Source of the DNA: Massilia terrae
GTDB taxonomy: Bacteria > Pseudomonadota > Gammaproteobacteria > Burkholderiales > Burkholderiaceae_D
Length of the DNA: 64,000 bases
NCBI RefSeq assembly: GCF_024753145.1
Contig: NZ_JANUGU010000004.1
Span: 124,001 to 188,000, forward strand
Direction: 5' to 3'
Shown here: positions 41,147 through 48,857 of the stretch, in pieces
Numbering within the stretch: the first letter of the stretch is position 1
Layout: each line of letters opens with the position of its first letter
The notes under the pieces: model-generated
Databases searched by the model: none
What the model was told of the DNA's origin: nothing
Seen by the model: the letters and a program-made list of their open reading frames with translations, nothing else
Position numbers and translations under genes: made by a program

Positions 41147-42466
41147 ATGAACCGGATTTTTTTCCGCTTCTTCGTGCTCGTCATGCTCTCGATCACGGCG
41201 GCGACCTTTGTCATCTACCTCGCGATCAGCCAGCTGTTCGGCGATCCGGTGGAGGACATCGCACGCCGCCAGGCCGCCGCGCCGATCGTGCTGCTGCAGG
41301 ACTACGTCGATCGCGCCGGCCCGGACGAATGGCTGACGCGGCTGAACAAGGCGCGCGAGACCTCGCCGGTGCGCTACGACCTGATCGACCTCGACGAAGC
41401 GCGCCAGGCGGTGCCGGTGGGCACGCTGGCCGAGCTGGAACGGGGCGACGTGGTGATCGTGCCGGCCACGCGCACCCTGTACCGGCGCGTCGACCTGAAT
41501 GGCGAGCGCTACATCGGCAGCGAGCACGACGTGCTGCGCGCCACCAACCTGCCGATCGACCTCGCGGTGGCGCTGCAGAAGGAGATCGTGCGCTTCGTGA
41601 TCGTCGCGCTGGCGCTGCTGGTGCCGATCGCGCTGTGGTCGCGTTCGCACTGGCAGGGCCTGCAGGTGCTGTCGCGCGTGGCCGACGAATTCGGCGCAGG
41701 CCAGCTGGACGCGCGCGCCCACATGCAGCCCTCGGCCAGCATCTATCCGCTGGCCGAACGCATCAACCACATGGCCGACCGCATCGCCAACCTGCTGCAG
41801 TCGCAGAAAAACCTGCTGCACTCGGTCTCGCACGAGCTGCGCACGCCGATCGCGCGGCTGGAATTCGGGCTGGAGCTGCTGTCGGCCAAGGCGGCCGACC
41901 CGGCGCTGGAAAAGCGCATCAAGGCGATGGAAGGCGACGTCGCCGAGCTCAACGACCTGGTCAACGAGCTCCTCGGCATGGCGCGGCTGGACAGCGCGCA
42001 ATCGTTGCAGCTGGCGCCGTTCACGCTGGGGCCGATGCTGCGCGACTGCGTGCAGGCGCTGCCGCCCTCCCCGCACACGCTCGGTTGCGCGCTGGGCGAT
42101 GAATTGGGCAGCGTCGAGGCCGACCGGCGCCTGCTCGGCCGCGCCATTTCCAACCTGCTGCGCAATGCACAGAAGTATGCGGGCCAGCGCATCGTGCTGT
42201 CGGCGGCGCGCACGGAGGCGGGCCGGGTCGAGATCGCGATCGAGGATGATGGGCCGGGAATCCCGGCGGAGGACCGCGCGCGCATCTTCGAGCCCTTCTA
42301 CCGGCTGGACCGCAGCCGCGACCGCGCGACCGGCGGCTTCGGGCTGGGGCTGTCGATCGCGCAGAAAGCGGTAGTGCTGCACGGCGGGACGCTGCAGATC
42401 GATGAGTCGCCGACGCTGGGTGGCGCGCGCTTCATCATCGCGTTGCCGCCGGAGCGGGTGCTTTGA
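41147..42466 (+). CDS. rstB: Sensor histidine kinase (RstB-like)
   Basis: A 439-aa inner-membrane kinase. A first membrane segment (about 8-30, FFVLVMLSITAATFVIYLAI) and a second (about 150-172, FVIVALALLVPIALW) bound a periplasmic sensor of about 120 residues. HAMP follows (LAERINHMADRIANLL). The phospho-acceptor His229 is in HSVSHELRTPIARLEF. ATP-lid motifs are NLLRNAQKYA, IEDDGPGIP and GGFGLGLSIA. The sensor opening AISQLFGDPVEDIARRQ is RstB-like. It is the likely partner of the regulator at 37029, though not adjacent. ATG 41147 follows the region with TATACAAT at about 41087. Confidence 0.88.
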   Translation: MNRIFFRFFVLVMLSITAATFVIYLAISQLFGDPVEDIARRQAAAPIVLLQDYVDRAGPDEWLTRLNKARETSPVRYDLIDLDEARQAVPVGTLAELERGDVVIVPATRTLYRRVDLNGERYIGSEHDVLRATNLPIDLAVALQKEIVRFVIVALALLVPIALWSRSHWQGLQVLSRVADEFGAGQLDARAHMQPSASIYPLAERINHMADRIANLLQSQKNLLHSVSHELRTPIARLEFGLELLSAKAADPALEKRIKAMEGDVAELNDLVNELLGMARLDSAQSLQLAPFTLGPMLRDCVQALPPSPHTLGCALGDELGSVEADRRLLGRAISNLLRNAQKYAGQRIVLSAARTEAGRVEIAIEDDGPGIPAEDRARIFEPFYRLDRSRDRATGGFGLGLSIAQKAVVLHGGTLQIDESPTLGGARFIIALPPERVL

Positions 42467-42492
42467 CGCCAAAGCGAAAGTCATACTAAAAA

Positions 42493-42577
42493 CCGTCGCC
42501 CCCGCGAAGGCGGGAATCCATGCCGAGTGTGCTTTACGCACCTTGTCTATGGGTCCCCGCCTGCGCGGGGACGACGG
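42493..42577. repeat. Palindromic dispersed element, copy B
   Basis: Left end CCGTCGCCCCCGCGAAGGCG, core CCATGCCGAGTGTGC and CTATGGGT, right end CCCCGCCTGCGCGGGGACGA. The ends are inverted repeats. It lies between the converging rstB-like gene and the 111-aa membrane protein gene, just before that gene's terminator. Confidence 0.8.
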
Positions 42578-42590
42578 GGTGTGAGCTAAT

Positions 42591-42617
42591 CAAAAAAAAT
42601 CCCGCCGTTTGGCGGGA
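42591..42617 (-). terminator. Terminator after the dsbA-linked gene
   Basis: On the minus strand TCCCGCC-AAAC-GGCGGGA followed by a run of eight T. It lies 12 bp after the stop of the small membrane protein gene. Confidence 0.92.
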
Positions 42618-42629
42618 CTTGGATGTTGC

Positions 42630-42965
42630 TTACTTCTGCTTGCCGTACTTGGGCGGCTCCGGCGGATTCACGTGCGTGACCGCATACCACCAGTTCTCCC
42701 ACCAATGGTCGCGCGCATGCACGTGCACCAGGCATTGGCGATCGATCTCGCCCTTGAACAGCTGGTCCGGACACTTGTTGGTCATCAGCGCATAACGCTG
42801 GTTCTCGGCATTCACGATCGCGATGCTGAGCCACACGATCAGGAAAGCAAGGATGACCACCAGCGTCCACGCCAGCTGGTTCACATTACTGGTTTCAAAC
42901 AGGTCCTCTTCGCGCGGGCGCGAGCCCTCGTAGATCTTGAGGATGTCCCGTTCAGCGTCACTCAT
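42630..42965 (-). CDS. Small membrane protein coupled to dsbA
   Basis: A 111-aa protein. A polar N-terminus (MSDAERDILKIYEGSRPREE) is followed by one membrane segment (about 29-50, LAWTLVVILAFLIVWLSIAI) and a C-terminal domain with two Cys (TNKCPDQLF and DRQCLVHVHARD) and aromatic residues (HWWENWWYAV), ending PPEPPKYGKQK. The tail should face the periplasm. I recognise no family. Its start overlaps the dsbA stop (ATGA). The two periplasmic Cys make it a plausible DsbA substrate or redox partner, by inference. Confidence 0.75.
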   Translation of the reverse strand: MSDAERDILKIYEGSRPREEDLFETSNVNQLAWTLVVILAFLIVWLSIAIVNAENQRYALMTNKCPDQLFKGEIDRQCLVHVHARDHWWENWWYAVTHVNPPEPPKYGKQK

Positions 42966-43636
42966 TTCGACTTCTGGGCCTTCGCAATCAGTGCATCGAC
43001 CACCTGCAGGGTGGCCTGGAACAGCTCCTGCTCGGAGCTGGCTTTCACCGAGCCGCCGACCTGGGCCGGCGAGGTGACATATTTACCATCGACGATGATG
43101 GTCGGCACGCTGTCGACCTTGTAATCCTGGCTGACGATGGCGTTCAGGCGGCGCAGCTTGGTCATCACGCCGAAGGAATTCCAGGTGTCGGTGAACTTGG
43201 CCTTGTCCAGGCTCGGCTGCTTGGCGGCCCAGTCCAGGATCGCCTTGTCCGACACATTGCGGTCGCGCATCACGATTTCCTTCACGCCAGCCATGGCCTT
43301 GGACTGGAGCTCCTCGTTCTTGCCCATGGCCGACAGCGTCAGGAACAGGTGCGCCTCGGGATCGCTGGCGCCCTGGTACGGCATGTGGACGCGCTTGAAG
43401 ATGATGTTCCCGTCCTGCTTTTTGACCCACTGCTCGAGGGTAGGTTCCAGCGCCTGGCAGTGCGGGCAGTGGTACATGAAGAACTCGATCACCTCGATTT
43501 TCTTGCCGACCGTCGCCGACGGCTGCGGCTGGGCCAGCACCGTGTATTCGACTCCCTGCTTGGGATCGGTGGGCGACGCGAAGGCTGTACTGACAACCAG
43601 GCTGGCGGCGACAATGGCAAGACGCAGGACGCGCAT
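42962..43636 (-). CDS. dsbA: Thiol:disulfide interchange protein DsbA
   Basis: A 224-aa periplasmic oxidoreductase with a signal peptide (ASLVVSTAFA-SP). The thioredoxin-like active site CPHC is at 57-60 in EFFMYHCPHCQALEP, and the cis-Pro loop is VPTIIVDGKYV near 180. It introduces disulfide bonds into exported proteins and is reoxidised by DsbB. Length and motifs are normal for betaproteobacterial DsbA. It is coupled to a 111-aa membrane protein gene downstream. Confidence 0.92.
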   Translation of the reverse strand: MRVLRLAIVAASLVVSTAFASPTDPKQGVEYTVLAQPQPSATVGKKIEVIEFFMYHCPHCQALEPTLEQWVKKQDGNIIFKRVHMPYQGASDPEAHLFLTLSAMGKNEELQSKAMAGVKEIVMRDRNVSDKAILDWAAKQPSLDKAKFTDTWNSFGVMTKLRRLNAIVSQDYKVDSVPTIIVDGKYVTSPAQVGGSVKASSEQELFQATLQVVDALIAKAQKSK

Positions 43637-43748
43637 AAGTATCCTTATTGAAAGAGTTAAACAGACGAACGCGAGATTACCACTTTTTGCCCGGCCAGCC
43701 TAAGGCGGAAACCAATTTTCACGCTTTGTTTCGCAGTTTAAGCCTGGC

Positions 43749-44624
43749 TTAAGGACGGCGGCCGCGCGCCACATCCAGCACCTCGCACAGTTTGGCCGTG
43801 CCGTCGGCGGTGCGCGGGCCGGGGCGCGTGAGGAGCTCGCCATCCAGCGTGAACAGGTTGCCGCGCTGGACGGCGGCGACCGCCTTGTACGGCTTCCAGA
43901 TATGGATGCCGCGGTCGCCCGGCGCGTGCTCGTCGCCGGAGAGGATGACTTCCGGGTCCTTGGCCAGCACCGCTTCCAGGCTGACTTCGGGCGCGATCAC
44001 GGCCAGCTTGCCGAACACGTTCTGGCCGCCGCAGGTGCGGATCATATCGCTGACGATCTGCTGGTCGTTGAGGGTGTAGATCGGCTTGTCCCACACCTGG
44101 TAGAACACACGCACCGGCGCGGCATGGGCGTAGCGCGCTGCCAGCCTGGCGACCGTGGCGCGGTAATCGGCCGCGGCGCCCTGCGCCTGCTGTTCGGTGC
44201 CGAGCAGCGCGCCGAAGCGCTCGATGCTGCTGGCCACCTGCTCCAGCTTGCGCGGCTCGCTGTGGAATACCGGGATGCCGAGCCGCGCCAGCTGCTCGAT
44301 CTGGCGCGCCGTGTTCCCGCTCTGCCAGACCACGATCAGGTCCGGCTTCAGCGCGATCACGCGCTCGATGTCGATCTGGCTGTTCGAGCCGACCAGCGGG
44401 ATCGCTTTCGCTTCCGGCGGATAGTCGCTCCAGTTCATGGCGCCGACGATGCGCTTGCCGCCTCCGGCCGCGAACAGCAGCTCGGTCGCATGCGGCGCCA
44501 TCGAGATCACACGCTGCGCCGGCCGCGCCAGCGTGACGCGCGCGCCGGTGTCGTCCACCACGGTGACGGCGGCGTTGGCGGCCGTGGCCACCGACAGCAG
44601 GAGCGCAGGCAGGAGCTTGTTCAT
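43749..44624 (-). CDS. btuF: Cobalamin-binding periplasmic protein
   Basis: A 291-aa periplasmic binding protein with a signal peptide (LLSVATAANA-AV). The segments VVDDTGARVTLARPAQRVIS, SMAPHATELLFAAGGGKRIVG and NWSDYPPEAKAIPLVGS are BtuF-like, and LKPDLIVVWQSGNTARQIEQL is the typical class III binding-protein turn. It delivers vitamin B12 to BtuCD. It is last in the riboswitch-controlled operon and is coupled to btuD by ATGA. Confidence 0.9.
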   Translation of the reverse strand: MNKLLPALLLSVATAANAAVTVVDDTGARVTLARPAQRVISMAPHATELLFAAGGGKRIVGAMNWSDYPPEAKAIPLVGSNSQIDIERVIALKPDLIVVWQSGNTARQIEQLARLGIPVFHSEPRKLEQVASSIERFGALLGTEQQAQGAAADYRATVARLAARYAHAAPVRVFYQVWDKPIYTLNDQQIVSDMIRTCGGQNVFGKLAVIAPEVSLEAVLAKDPEVILSGDEHAPGDRGIHIWKPYKAVAAVQRGNLFTLDGELLTRPGPRTADGTAKLCEVLDVARGRRP

Positions 44625-45394
44625 GGATGCCTCGATTCGGGAATGAAGATGGTGCGTTCGCCATGCGCGATCGCCGCGACCGGGTGGCCGAGGCAGGCGC
44701 CGAGGAGGTCCGGCCGCATCACCTCGCGGACGGGGCCGGCGTGCCAGCCGCCGCCCGGCATCAACAATAGCGCATGGGTCGAGCCGGCGAAAGCCTGGTT
44801 CAGGTCATGGATGGCCTGCACCGCCAGCTTGCCCTGTTCGCGGCACAGGCGCGCCAGCAGTTCGGTGACGGCCACCGCATGGCCAAGGTCGAGCGCGTTG
44901 GTCGGCTCGTCGAGCAGCAGCAGCGGCGTGTCCTGCGCCAGCAGCGCGGCCAGCGCCACCCGCTGGCGTTCGCCGCCGGACAGGGTGCGTACGTCGCGTC
45001 CGGCCAGGTGGGCCGCGTCGAGCAGCGCCAGCGCGCGCTGCGCGGCTTCCACGTCCTCGGCGCCTTCCCAGTAGCGGCCGCCCTGGTAGGGATGGCGCGC
45101 CGCCAGCACGGTATCGATGACGCTGTAGGCGAATGCGTCGCCGCGCGCCTGCGGCAGCCAGGCGCGCGCGCGGGCCAGCTCGCCCAGCGGCCAGCTGGAA
45201 AGCGGACGGCCGTCGAGCTTCACCTCGCCGCCGTCGGCGTCGCGCACGCCGGCCAGGGTGCGCAGCAAGGTGCTCTTGCCCGCGCCGTTGGCGCCGATCA
45301 CGCACCAGTTTTCGCCGGCGCGGGCCTGCCAGTCCAGGCGCTCGAGCAGGACCCGCTGCCCTGCTTTCAAAGTGAGGTGGGTGGTTGTGATCAT
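44621..45394 (-). CDS. btuD: Cobalamin ABC transporter ATP-binding protein
   Basis: A 257-aa ATPase. Walker A GANGAGKST is at 34-42, the signature LSGGERQRVALAALLAQ near 138, Walker B LLLLDEPTNALD near 160 and the switch His in QAIHDLNQAF. It drives vitamin B12 import with BtuC and BtuF. ATG 45394 overlaps the btuC stop, and its own stop overlaps the btuF start, so the three genes form one translationally coupled chain. Confidence 0.9.
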   Translation of the reverse strand: MITTTHLTLKAGQRVLLERLDWQARAGENWCVIGANGAGKSTLLRTLAGVRDADGGEVKLDGRPLSSWPLGELARARAWLPQARGDAFAYSVIDTVLAARHPYQGGRYWEGAEDVEAAQRALALLDAAHLAGRDVRTLSGGERQRVALAALLAQDTPLLLLDEPTNALDLGHAVAVTELLARLCREQGKLAVQAIHDLNQAFAGSTHALLLMPGGGWHAGPVREVMRPDLLGACLGHPVAAIAHGERTIFIPESRHP

Positions 45395-46428
45395 GTCCGG
45401 CGCAGGTGCAGCTGGTGCAGCTGGAACAGGAAGACCGGCACGCCGATCAGGGAGGTCAGCACGCCCACCGGCAACTGCTGCGGCGCGATCACGGTGCGCG
45501 CCAGCGTGTCGGCCACCACCAGCAGGCTGCCGCCCGCCAGCGCCGATGCCGGCAACAGGACCCGGTGGTCGGCGCCGAAAGCGAAGCGGCAGGCATGCGG
45601 CACCACCAGCCCGACGAAGCCGATCGCGCCGCCGGTCGTGACGGCGCAGGCGGTCAGCACGCCCGAGCAGGCAAACAGGAAGCGGCGCAGCGCGCCCACG
45701 TCCACGCCGAGCGCGGCGGCGGCGTCGGCATGCAGCGCCAGCACATTGAGCGCGCCGGCGCGGCGCAAGGCCAGCACCAGCGCCGCAGCCAGCACCACCC
45801 ACGGCAGCAGGCGCCAGCTGGTGCCGGCCAGGTCGCCGATCATCCAGAACACCATGCTGCGCAGGCGCGATTCCGGCGCGATCGACAGCAACAGCGTGAC
45901 CAGCGCCATGCAGGCCGAGGCCAGCACCACGCCGGTCAGCAGCAAGGTGCCGGTGTCGGACGCGGCTTCGCGCCGGGTGCCGAGGTCACGCCGCGCCAGC
46001 GCATACAACATCAGCGAGACGCCGGCCGCGCCAGCCAGCGCGCCGGCGTCCACCATCCACATCGCGGCGCCGACGAACAGCGCGGTGAGCGCGCCCACCG
46101 CCGCGCCGCTGGAGATCCCGAGCACGTAGGGATCGGCCAGCGGATTCCTCACCAGCGCCTGCATCATCACACCGGCCAGCGACAGGCTGGCGCCGGTGAC
46201 GAAGGCGCTGCTGGCGCGGCCGAGCCGCAGGTCGAGCAGGGTTCCCGCCATGCCCTCCGGCCTGGCCAGCAGCACCTCGCGCAGCGCGCCGGGCAGCTCC
46301 GCCGCGGGCAGCGCGACCGAGCCCGCGAGCCCGGCCGCCGCCATCGCCAGCAGCGCGCACCCGATCAGCAGCGCCAGCACCCAGCGCTGGCGGCGGGCTG
46401 CATCGAGCGGGCTGCGAAAGGCATGCAT
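45391..46428 (-). CDS. btuC: Cobalamin ABC transporter permease
   Basis: A 345-aa permease of the FecCD/BtuC family with about nine to ten membrane segments. Typical stretches are DLRLGRASSAFVTGASLSLA, VRNPLADPYVLGISSGAAVG, FWMIGDLAGTSW, TTGGAIGFVGLVVPHACRFA and APQQLPVGVLTSLIGVPVFLF. It forms the vitamin B12 channel. It starts 4 bp after the btuB stop. Confidence 0.9.
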   Translation of the reverse strand: MHAFRSPLDAARRQRWVLALLIGCALLAMAAAGLAGSVALPAAELPGALREVLLARPEGMAGTLLDLRLGRASSAFVTGASLSLAGVMMQALVRNPLADPYVLGISSGAAVGALTALFVGAAMWMVDAGALAGAAGVSLMLYALARRDLGTRREAASDTGTLLLTGVVLASACMALVTLLLSIAPESRLRSMVFWMIGDLAGTSWRLLPWVVLAAALVLALRRAGALNVLALHADAAAALGVDVGALRRFLFACSGVLTACAVTTGGAIGFVGLVVPHACRFAFGADHRVLLPASALAGGSLLVVADTLARTVIAPQQLPVGVLTSLIGVPVFLFQLHQLHLRRT

Positions 46429-46432
46429 GGCG

Positions 46433-48421
46433 TCAGAACGCGTAGCGCGCCGACAGCTTGAGCTGGCGGCCGTCGCTCGGGTAGATGCCCGACTTGCAGC
46501 CGAAAGCGTTGCTGTAGTACTGGCGGTCAGTCAGGTTGTTGCCGGCCACCGCCAGCTCCCACGGGCCGAGCTGGCGCGCGTAGCGTGCATCCAGCGTGGC
46601 GTAGGACGGGATGCGCGCGCCGCAGCTGTTGCTGAAGTCATTGCCGTAGCGCTGGCTCGACACCCACTGCGCGCCGACGTCCGCGCTCTGGCCATTACCC
46701 GGCACCCAGGCGAGGCGCGCCGACAGCGTATTGCGCGGCACCAGCACCATCTCGCGGCCGGCGTTGGGGCCGGCGGTGAAGCTGGCGTCCACGTGCTGCA
46801 GGTGGCCGCTGATGCGCCAATCCTGCGCCAGCGCGGCCTGGCCGTCGATCTCCACGCCCTGGCGGCGGGTCGGGTCGAGGTTGGTGTTGGCGCCCCAGCC
46901 GTTGATGGTCGGGTCGAAGAAGATCTCGTTGCGCAGGCGGTGGCGGAACACGCGCACGGCGACGTTATTGACCGCGCCGCCGAGGGTCGCGCCCAGTTCC
47001 AGGTCGTGCGAGGTCTGCGCGTTCAGCACGCCGATGCTGGAGCGGTAGCTGTTCTCGTCCGCGTTCGGCAGGCGGTAGCTCTGCCCCGCCTTGGCGTGCA
47101 GGCCCAGGCCCGGCGCCACGTCATAGCTGGCCTGCAGGTCCCAGGCGTTCTGCGACTGCACGCTGTGCTCCGGCGCGGTCGACATGCCGAGCGGGTCGAC
47201 GTAGTCCTTGTCGAACACTTCGTGGCGCGCGCCGGCGGCCACGCGGCCGTTGTGGGCCGCATCCCAGCGCAGCTCGTCGCGCACATAGATGGCTTTCGAA
47301 TCCTGGCTGGCGTCGGCCAGCGAGAAGTCGGCGGTGGTCTTGCGGTTCCAGCGGATCAGGTCCGCGCCCGCCACCAGCTCGTTGCGCATGCCGTCGATGT
47401 CGGACAGGTTGCGCATGCGCGGCGAGAACTGGGTCTGGCGGCTGTCGTACTTCGAGCGCGAGTAGAACGGGCCGCTGCCGTAGTTGTATTCGTAGGCCGC
47501 CTTGACGGTCTTCTCGCGGTGCGACAGCTCGGCCGCGATTTCGGTGGCGCCCAGGTGGTGCTCGACGAAGGCGGTGACACGGTCGCTGTCCAGCGAGCCG
47601 AAGTCGTGCGGCGTCTTGCTCTGGCGCGGGTCGGCCTGGAACTGGGCCTCGGTCAGCGATCCCGGCAGGCGCGAATCCTGGCGCGCGCTGTCGACGCGGA
47701 TGCCGGCGCGGCCGCCATCGTAGGAGTAGGCGGCGCCGCCGTTGAAGTTGGTCTGCTTGAAGCGGTTGTTGGCGCGGTAGTTGTCGGTGTCCTGGTTGCC
47801 GATCGAGCCGTCCAGCGCCCACTGGCCGATGCCGGCCGACAGGTTGGCGCGCAGGTCGCGCGCCTCGAACTGGCCGTAGGAAGCCAGCACCGAACCGTGC
47901 ACGCCGCGCGCCGCGCCGCTCTTGGTGAAGATCGCGATCACGCCGCCGGTGGCGCCGTCGCCGTACAGCACGCTGCTGCCGCCGCGCGTGATCTCGATGC
48001 GCTCGACGCTGTCTACCGGGATGGTGGACAGCACGGCGCCGGACAGCTCGTTCTCCGACAGGCGCACGCCGTCGACCATCACCACCAGGTTCTGGCTGCT
48101 GTTGGAGCCGAAGCCGCGCAGGTCGAGCGCGAAGTCGGGCGAGCCGTCCAGGCTCTGGCGACCGAACACGCCGCCGATCTTGCGGATCGCTTCGTTGACA
48201 TCGGCGCTGCCGGCGCGGCGGATCTCGTCCGCGGTGATCACGGTGGAGCCGATCGGCGCCAGCGCCGGGTCAGCCGGGAAGCGCGCGCCGCTGACGACGA
48301 CGGTGGGCACATCGGCTTCGTCCGCGAAGGCGGCCGAAGCGGCAAAGGTCAGGGAGACGGCGAGGGCGAGCGCGAGCGGCTTGGCGGCCGGTGCGACGCA
48401 CGGGACAACACGAATAGTCAT
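46433..48421 (-). CDS. btuB: Vitamin B12 TonB-dependent receptor
   Basis: A 662-aa outer-membrane receptor. The signal peptide ends near residue 33 (ASAAFA-DE), followed by a TonB-box-like VPTVVVSGARF. The plug reads TADEIRRAGSADVNEAIRKI, FALDLRGFGSNSSQNLVVMVDG, and IPVDSVERIEITRGGSSVLYG. The barrel ends GRQLKLSARYAF with terminal Phe. It imports cobalamin across the outer membrane. A cobalamin riboswitch upstream and btuCDF downstream make the assignment firm. I chose ATG 48421; a longer frame to 48502 would run through the riboswitch. Confidence 0.93.
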   Translation of the reverse strand: MTIRVVPCVAPAAKPLALALAVSLTFAASAAFADEADVPTVVVSGARFPADPALAPIGSTVITADEIRRAGSADVNEAIRKIGGVFGRQSLDGSPDFALDLRGFGSNSSQNLVVMVDGVRLSENELSGAVLSTIPVDSVERIEITRGGSSVLYGDGATGGVIAIFTKSGAARGVHGSVLASYGQFEARDLRANLSAGIGQWALDGSIGNQDTDNYRANNRFKQTNFNGGAAYSYDGGRAGIRVDSARQDSRLPGSLTEAQFQADPRQSKTPHDFGSLDSDRVTAFVEHHLGATEIAAELSHREKTVKAAYEYNYGSGPFYSRSKYDSRQTQFSPRMRNLSDIDGMRNELVAGADLIRWNRKTTADFSLADASQDSKAIYVRDELRWDAAHNGRVAAGARHEVFDKDYVDPLGMSTAPEHSVQSQNAWDLQASYDVAPGLGLHAKAGQSYRLPNADENSYRSSIGVLNAQTSHDLELGATLGGAVNNVAVRVFRHRLRNEIFFDPTINGWGANTNLDPTRRQGVEIDGQAALAQDWRISGHLQHVDASFTAGPNAGREMVLVPRNTLSARLAWVPGNGQSADVGAQWVSSQRYGNDFSNSCGARIPSYATLDARYARQLGPWELAVAGNNLTDRQYYSNAFGCKSGIYPSDGRQLKLSARYAF

Positions 48422-48504
48422 GGCAATCAATGATAAGTGTGCATCCGCCCTGCGTCCCCGCAGAGCCGGATTCAACGGAAGTCGCTTCGATGGCGCTTCC
48501 ACCT

Positions 48505-48710
48505 GTCCTGGCCGGTATCCGGGCTCGCAAGACGGACCGCCTCACCTTCCTATGCGCATGCACAGTGGTTGTCGAGACAGCCAGCCGCCGATGGGCGGCG
48601 CTTGTTTACCGTTGCGGGGGCAGCACACCTTGGCCGGACGCGAGGGTCGCATGCGGCCTTGTGTTTCCCGTTTAACTGCACGCGTGGTCACGCGCGCGGG
48701 CACCAGAACC
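48505..48710 (-). promoter_or_regulatory. Cobalamin riboswitch upstream of btuB
   Basis: Read on the minus strand: GGTGCC near the 5' end, TTAAACGGGAAAC, the B12-box core GCTGCCCCCGCAACGGTAA, CCACTGTGCATGCG, GGAAGGTGAGGCGG and the closing GAGCCCGGATACCGGCC. These are the conserved blocks of the AdoCbl class. A small hairpin CTGCGGGGACGCAG between it and the btuB ATG may be part of the expression platform. High cobalamin should reduce btuBCDF expression. Confidence 0.95.
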
Positions 48711-48715
48711 CGGCG

Positions 48716-48744
48716 ATTATAAACCTATCAAGACCCTGGCCCAA
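48716..48744 (-). promoter_or_regulatory. Promoter of the btuBCDF operon
   Basis: On the minus strand TTGGGC (48744-48739), a 17-bp spacer, and a perfect TATAAT (48721-48716). The start site would fall near 48709, right at the 5' end of the riboswitch. Confidence 0.65.
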
Positions 48745-48787
48745 GAGCGGCTGTGGTTTTTGGCGACCCAGGTCAAGCATGCATACG

Positions 48788-48817
48788 TTGCTTATTTTTC
48801 ACTTTCGGGGCTATATT
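48788..48817 (+). promoter_or_regulatory. Candidate promoter of the M1 peptidase gene
   Basis: TTGCTT (48788-48793), 18-bp spacer, TATATT (48812-48817), 40 bp before the ATG. It is divergent from the btu promoter in the same 436-bp gap. Confidence 0.5.
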
Positions 48818-48857
48818 GCATTGCTTACAAAAACGACAAGCCCAAACTGGAGGATGC

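Noticed and set aside
43738..43752. Palindrome TTAAGCC-T-GGCTTAA at the btuF stop
   Set aside because: A one-base loop cannot form a hairpin and no T-run follows; it may be chance.
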